Assembly (NCBI GenBank): GCA_030824835.1
Contig: JAPJRA010000156.1
Span: forward strand, 1-7,497
DNA length: 7,497 bases
Origin: Geminicoccaceae bacterium
GTDB taxonomy: Bacteria > Pseudomonadota > Alphaproteobacteria > Geminicoccales > Geminicoccaceae
Direction: 5' to 3'
In this document: piece by piece, positions 6,495 through 7,497 of the stretch
Numbering within the stretch: the first letter of the stretch is position 1
Layout of the letters: every line of letters begins with the position of its first letter
Made by a program: the position numbers and the translations under genes
The notes under the pieces: model-generated
What the model saw: only the letters and a program-made list of their open reading frames with translations
Databases searched by the model: none
What the model was told of the DNA's origin: nothing

Positions 6495-7497
6495 ATGCGT
6501 GCGGCAATTGTCGGGACCGGCGGCATCGCCCGCGTCCACCGACGGGTCATCGCGGACCTGGGCGGGGACGTCGTCGGTGTCTGTGGCCACTCCCTTGCCG
6601 CGGCGCGGGATTTCGGCGCCGTCTCCGCCTACGACAATCTGGTCGCCATGCTGCGCGAGCAGCGGCCGGACGTGCTGCATGTCTGCACGCCCAATCACCT
6701 GCATGCCGAGCAGGCGCTGGCCGGATTCGCCGCCGGTGCCCACGTCGTCTGCGAGTAGCCCATGGCCACCTCGAGCGACGCGGCGCGGCGCATGATCGAC
6801 GCCGCCGGCAAGGCCGGTCGTACCGGGGCCGTCGTCTACAACTATCGGGGCTATCCGCTGGTCGAGCTGTTGCGGCAGCAGATCCGGCGCGGCGAGTTCG
6901 GCACCTTGCGGCGCGTGGGCGGCTGCTACCTGTCGGAGGACGCGTTCGACCCGCGGAAATACATGTGGCACTTCACGCCGGGCAGTGTCGGGCCGGCCTA
7001 CGCACTCATGGATATCGGGGTCCACTGGCTGGATCTCGTCGAGCACGTCACCGGCGAGCGTATCCGAGAGCTGTCGGCGCAGCTCTCCACCCATCAGCGG
7101 ACCCGCATCTGGCGCGGCGGCGAAGGGCAGGGGCCACGCCCGGAAGGGCAGCCCCAGACCGATGGTAGCGTGACCGTCGACGTGACGGTCGAAGACCAGG
7201 CCGACCTGCTGCTGCGGCTCGGCAATGGTGCTGCCGGTGCTGCCACCATCAGCGGCGTCTCGGTTGGCCATCCCAACACCATCGTCCTGTCGATCGATGG
7301 CTCGACGAAGGGCTTCTCCTGGAACCAGCAGGAGCCGAATCTGGTCCGCGAGCGGACGCCCGCCGGCATTCTACTGAGGCAGCGAACGCCGGGCACGCTG
7401 GATCAGTCCTCGGCCTGGATGACCTCGCTGCCGGCAGGACATGCGGAAGCCTACATCGATGCCTTTCGCAACGTCGTGGCGCAGATCTGGGCCGGTA
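6495..7497 (+). pseudogene. Gfo/Idh/MocA-family NAD(P)-dependent dehydrogenase, interrupted by TAG at the catalytic-Lys codon; 3' end outside window
   Basis: The frame starts at ATG 6495 (GGAG 7 nt upstream) and encodes a Rossmann nucleotide-binding N-terminus, AIVGTGGIARVHRRVI at 4-19, with CTPNHLHAEQAL at 64-75. It reaches HVVCE and then TAG (6756-6758, codon 88), after which PMATSSDAARRMIDAAGK continues in the same frame. The family motif here is C-E-K-P, whose Lys is catalytic, so one base change (AAG to TAG) explains the stop. The remaining 246 codons are open to the window edge and carry the expected C-terminal domain, including DIGVHWLD with the partner catalytic Asp173 and His177. No other frameshift or stop is seen and codon choice stays GC-rich throughout. 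Such enzymes oxidise or reduce sugars and cyclitols (inositol dehydrogenase, MocA, NtdC). As written the product ends at 87 residues and would be inactive. Options are a recent nonsense mutation, a sequencing error, or suppression. It is divergent from the MocR-type gene that probably controls it. Confidence 0.85.
6762..7497 (+). other. Possible reinitiated downstream fragment of the interrupted dehydrogenase
   Basis: An in-frame ATG lies 3 nt after the TAG, inside what would be the P-M of the E-K-P-M motif, and the frame is open for at least 245 codons to the window edge. Ribosomes ending at the TAG could restart here, but only weak GCGAG (6751-6755) resembles a ribosome-binding site. The product would carry the catalytic-domain Asp/His but neither the Rossmann nucleotide-binding region nor the Lys, so it is not expected to work as a dehydrogenase alone. 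Confidence 0.35.

Noticed and set aside
6756..6758. Pyrrolysine at the TAG codon as the main explanation
   Set aside because: Known Pyl proteins are mostly methylamine methyltransferases, no pyl genes are in the window, and the neighbouring regulator gene uses TAG as an ordinary stop. Kept only as an item to test.
6417..7271. 284-codon minus-strand frame opposite the dehydrogenase, which could suggest the plus-strand TAG gene is not real
   Set aside because: The plus-strand frame carries the Rossmann motif, the C-E-(K)-P context and the DIGVH motif in the right order, whereas the minus frame has no recognisable features.

Overview
The window is GC-rich DNA with tightly packed genes. The gene content is a single-ATPase-domain sugar ABC importer, a MocR-type regulator and a Gfo/Idh/MocA dehydrogenase. 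This suits an alphaproteobacterium of the Rhizobiales/Rhodospirillales kind, but the sequence alone does not fix the genus.

Layout from left to right. (1) 2-232, plus strand: the C-terminal end of a ChbG/HpnK (YdjC)-type carbohydrate deacetylase. (2) 223-3269, minus strand: a three-gene sugar-importer operon transcribed as periplasmic binding protein, permease, ATPase. The permease and ATPase genes overlap in an ATGA junction. The binding protein and permease genes are separated by 69 nt that can fold into two mutually exclusive hairpins. (3) 3270-3654: a 385-nt intergenic region between divergent genes, with a perfect inverted repeat close to the binding-protein start. (4) 3655-4905, plus: a DegT/DnrJ/EryC1/StrS-family PLP aminotransferase. 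(5) 4902-6374, minus: a MocR/PdxR-type regulator (GntR winged helix plus aminotransferase-like domain), convergent with the aminotransferase and sharing stop-codon bases with it. (6) 6375-6494: a 120-nt divergent promoter region with an inverted repeat. (7) 6495 to the right edge, plus: a Gfo/Idh/MocA-family dehydrogenase whose frame is broken by a single TAG at codon 88.

Taken together, the genes suggest uptake and processing of an amino-substituted or amino-convertible sugar or cyclitol: deacetylation, import, sugar oxidoreduction (Gfo/Idh/MocA) and PLP-dependent transamination (DegT), with a PLP-binding MocR regulator between the two enzymes. The combination recalls rhizopine (moc) catabolism and the aminotransferase/dehydrogenase pair of kanosamine synthesis, but the substrate cannot be read from sequence.

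The two most striking observations are these. First, the TAG in the dehydrogenase lies exactly where the family has the catalytic lysine of its E-K-P motif (AAG to TAG, one base), and the frame is otherwise fully open to the window edge. Second, the binding-protein/permease spacer has a three-arm alternative-pairing layout in which one fold buries the permease ribosome-binding site.
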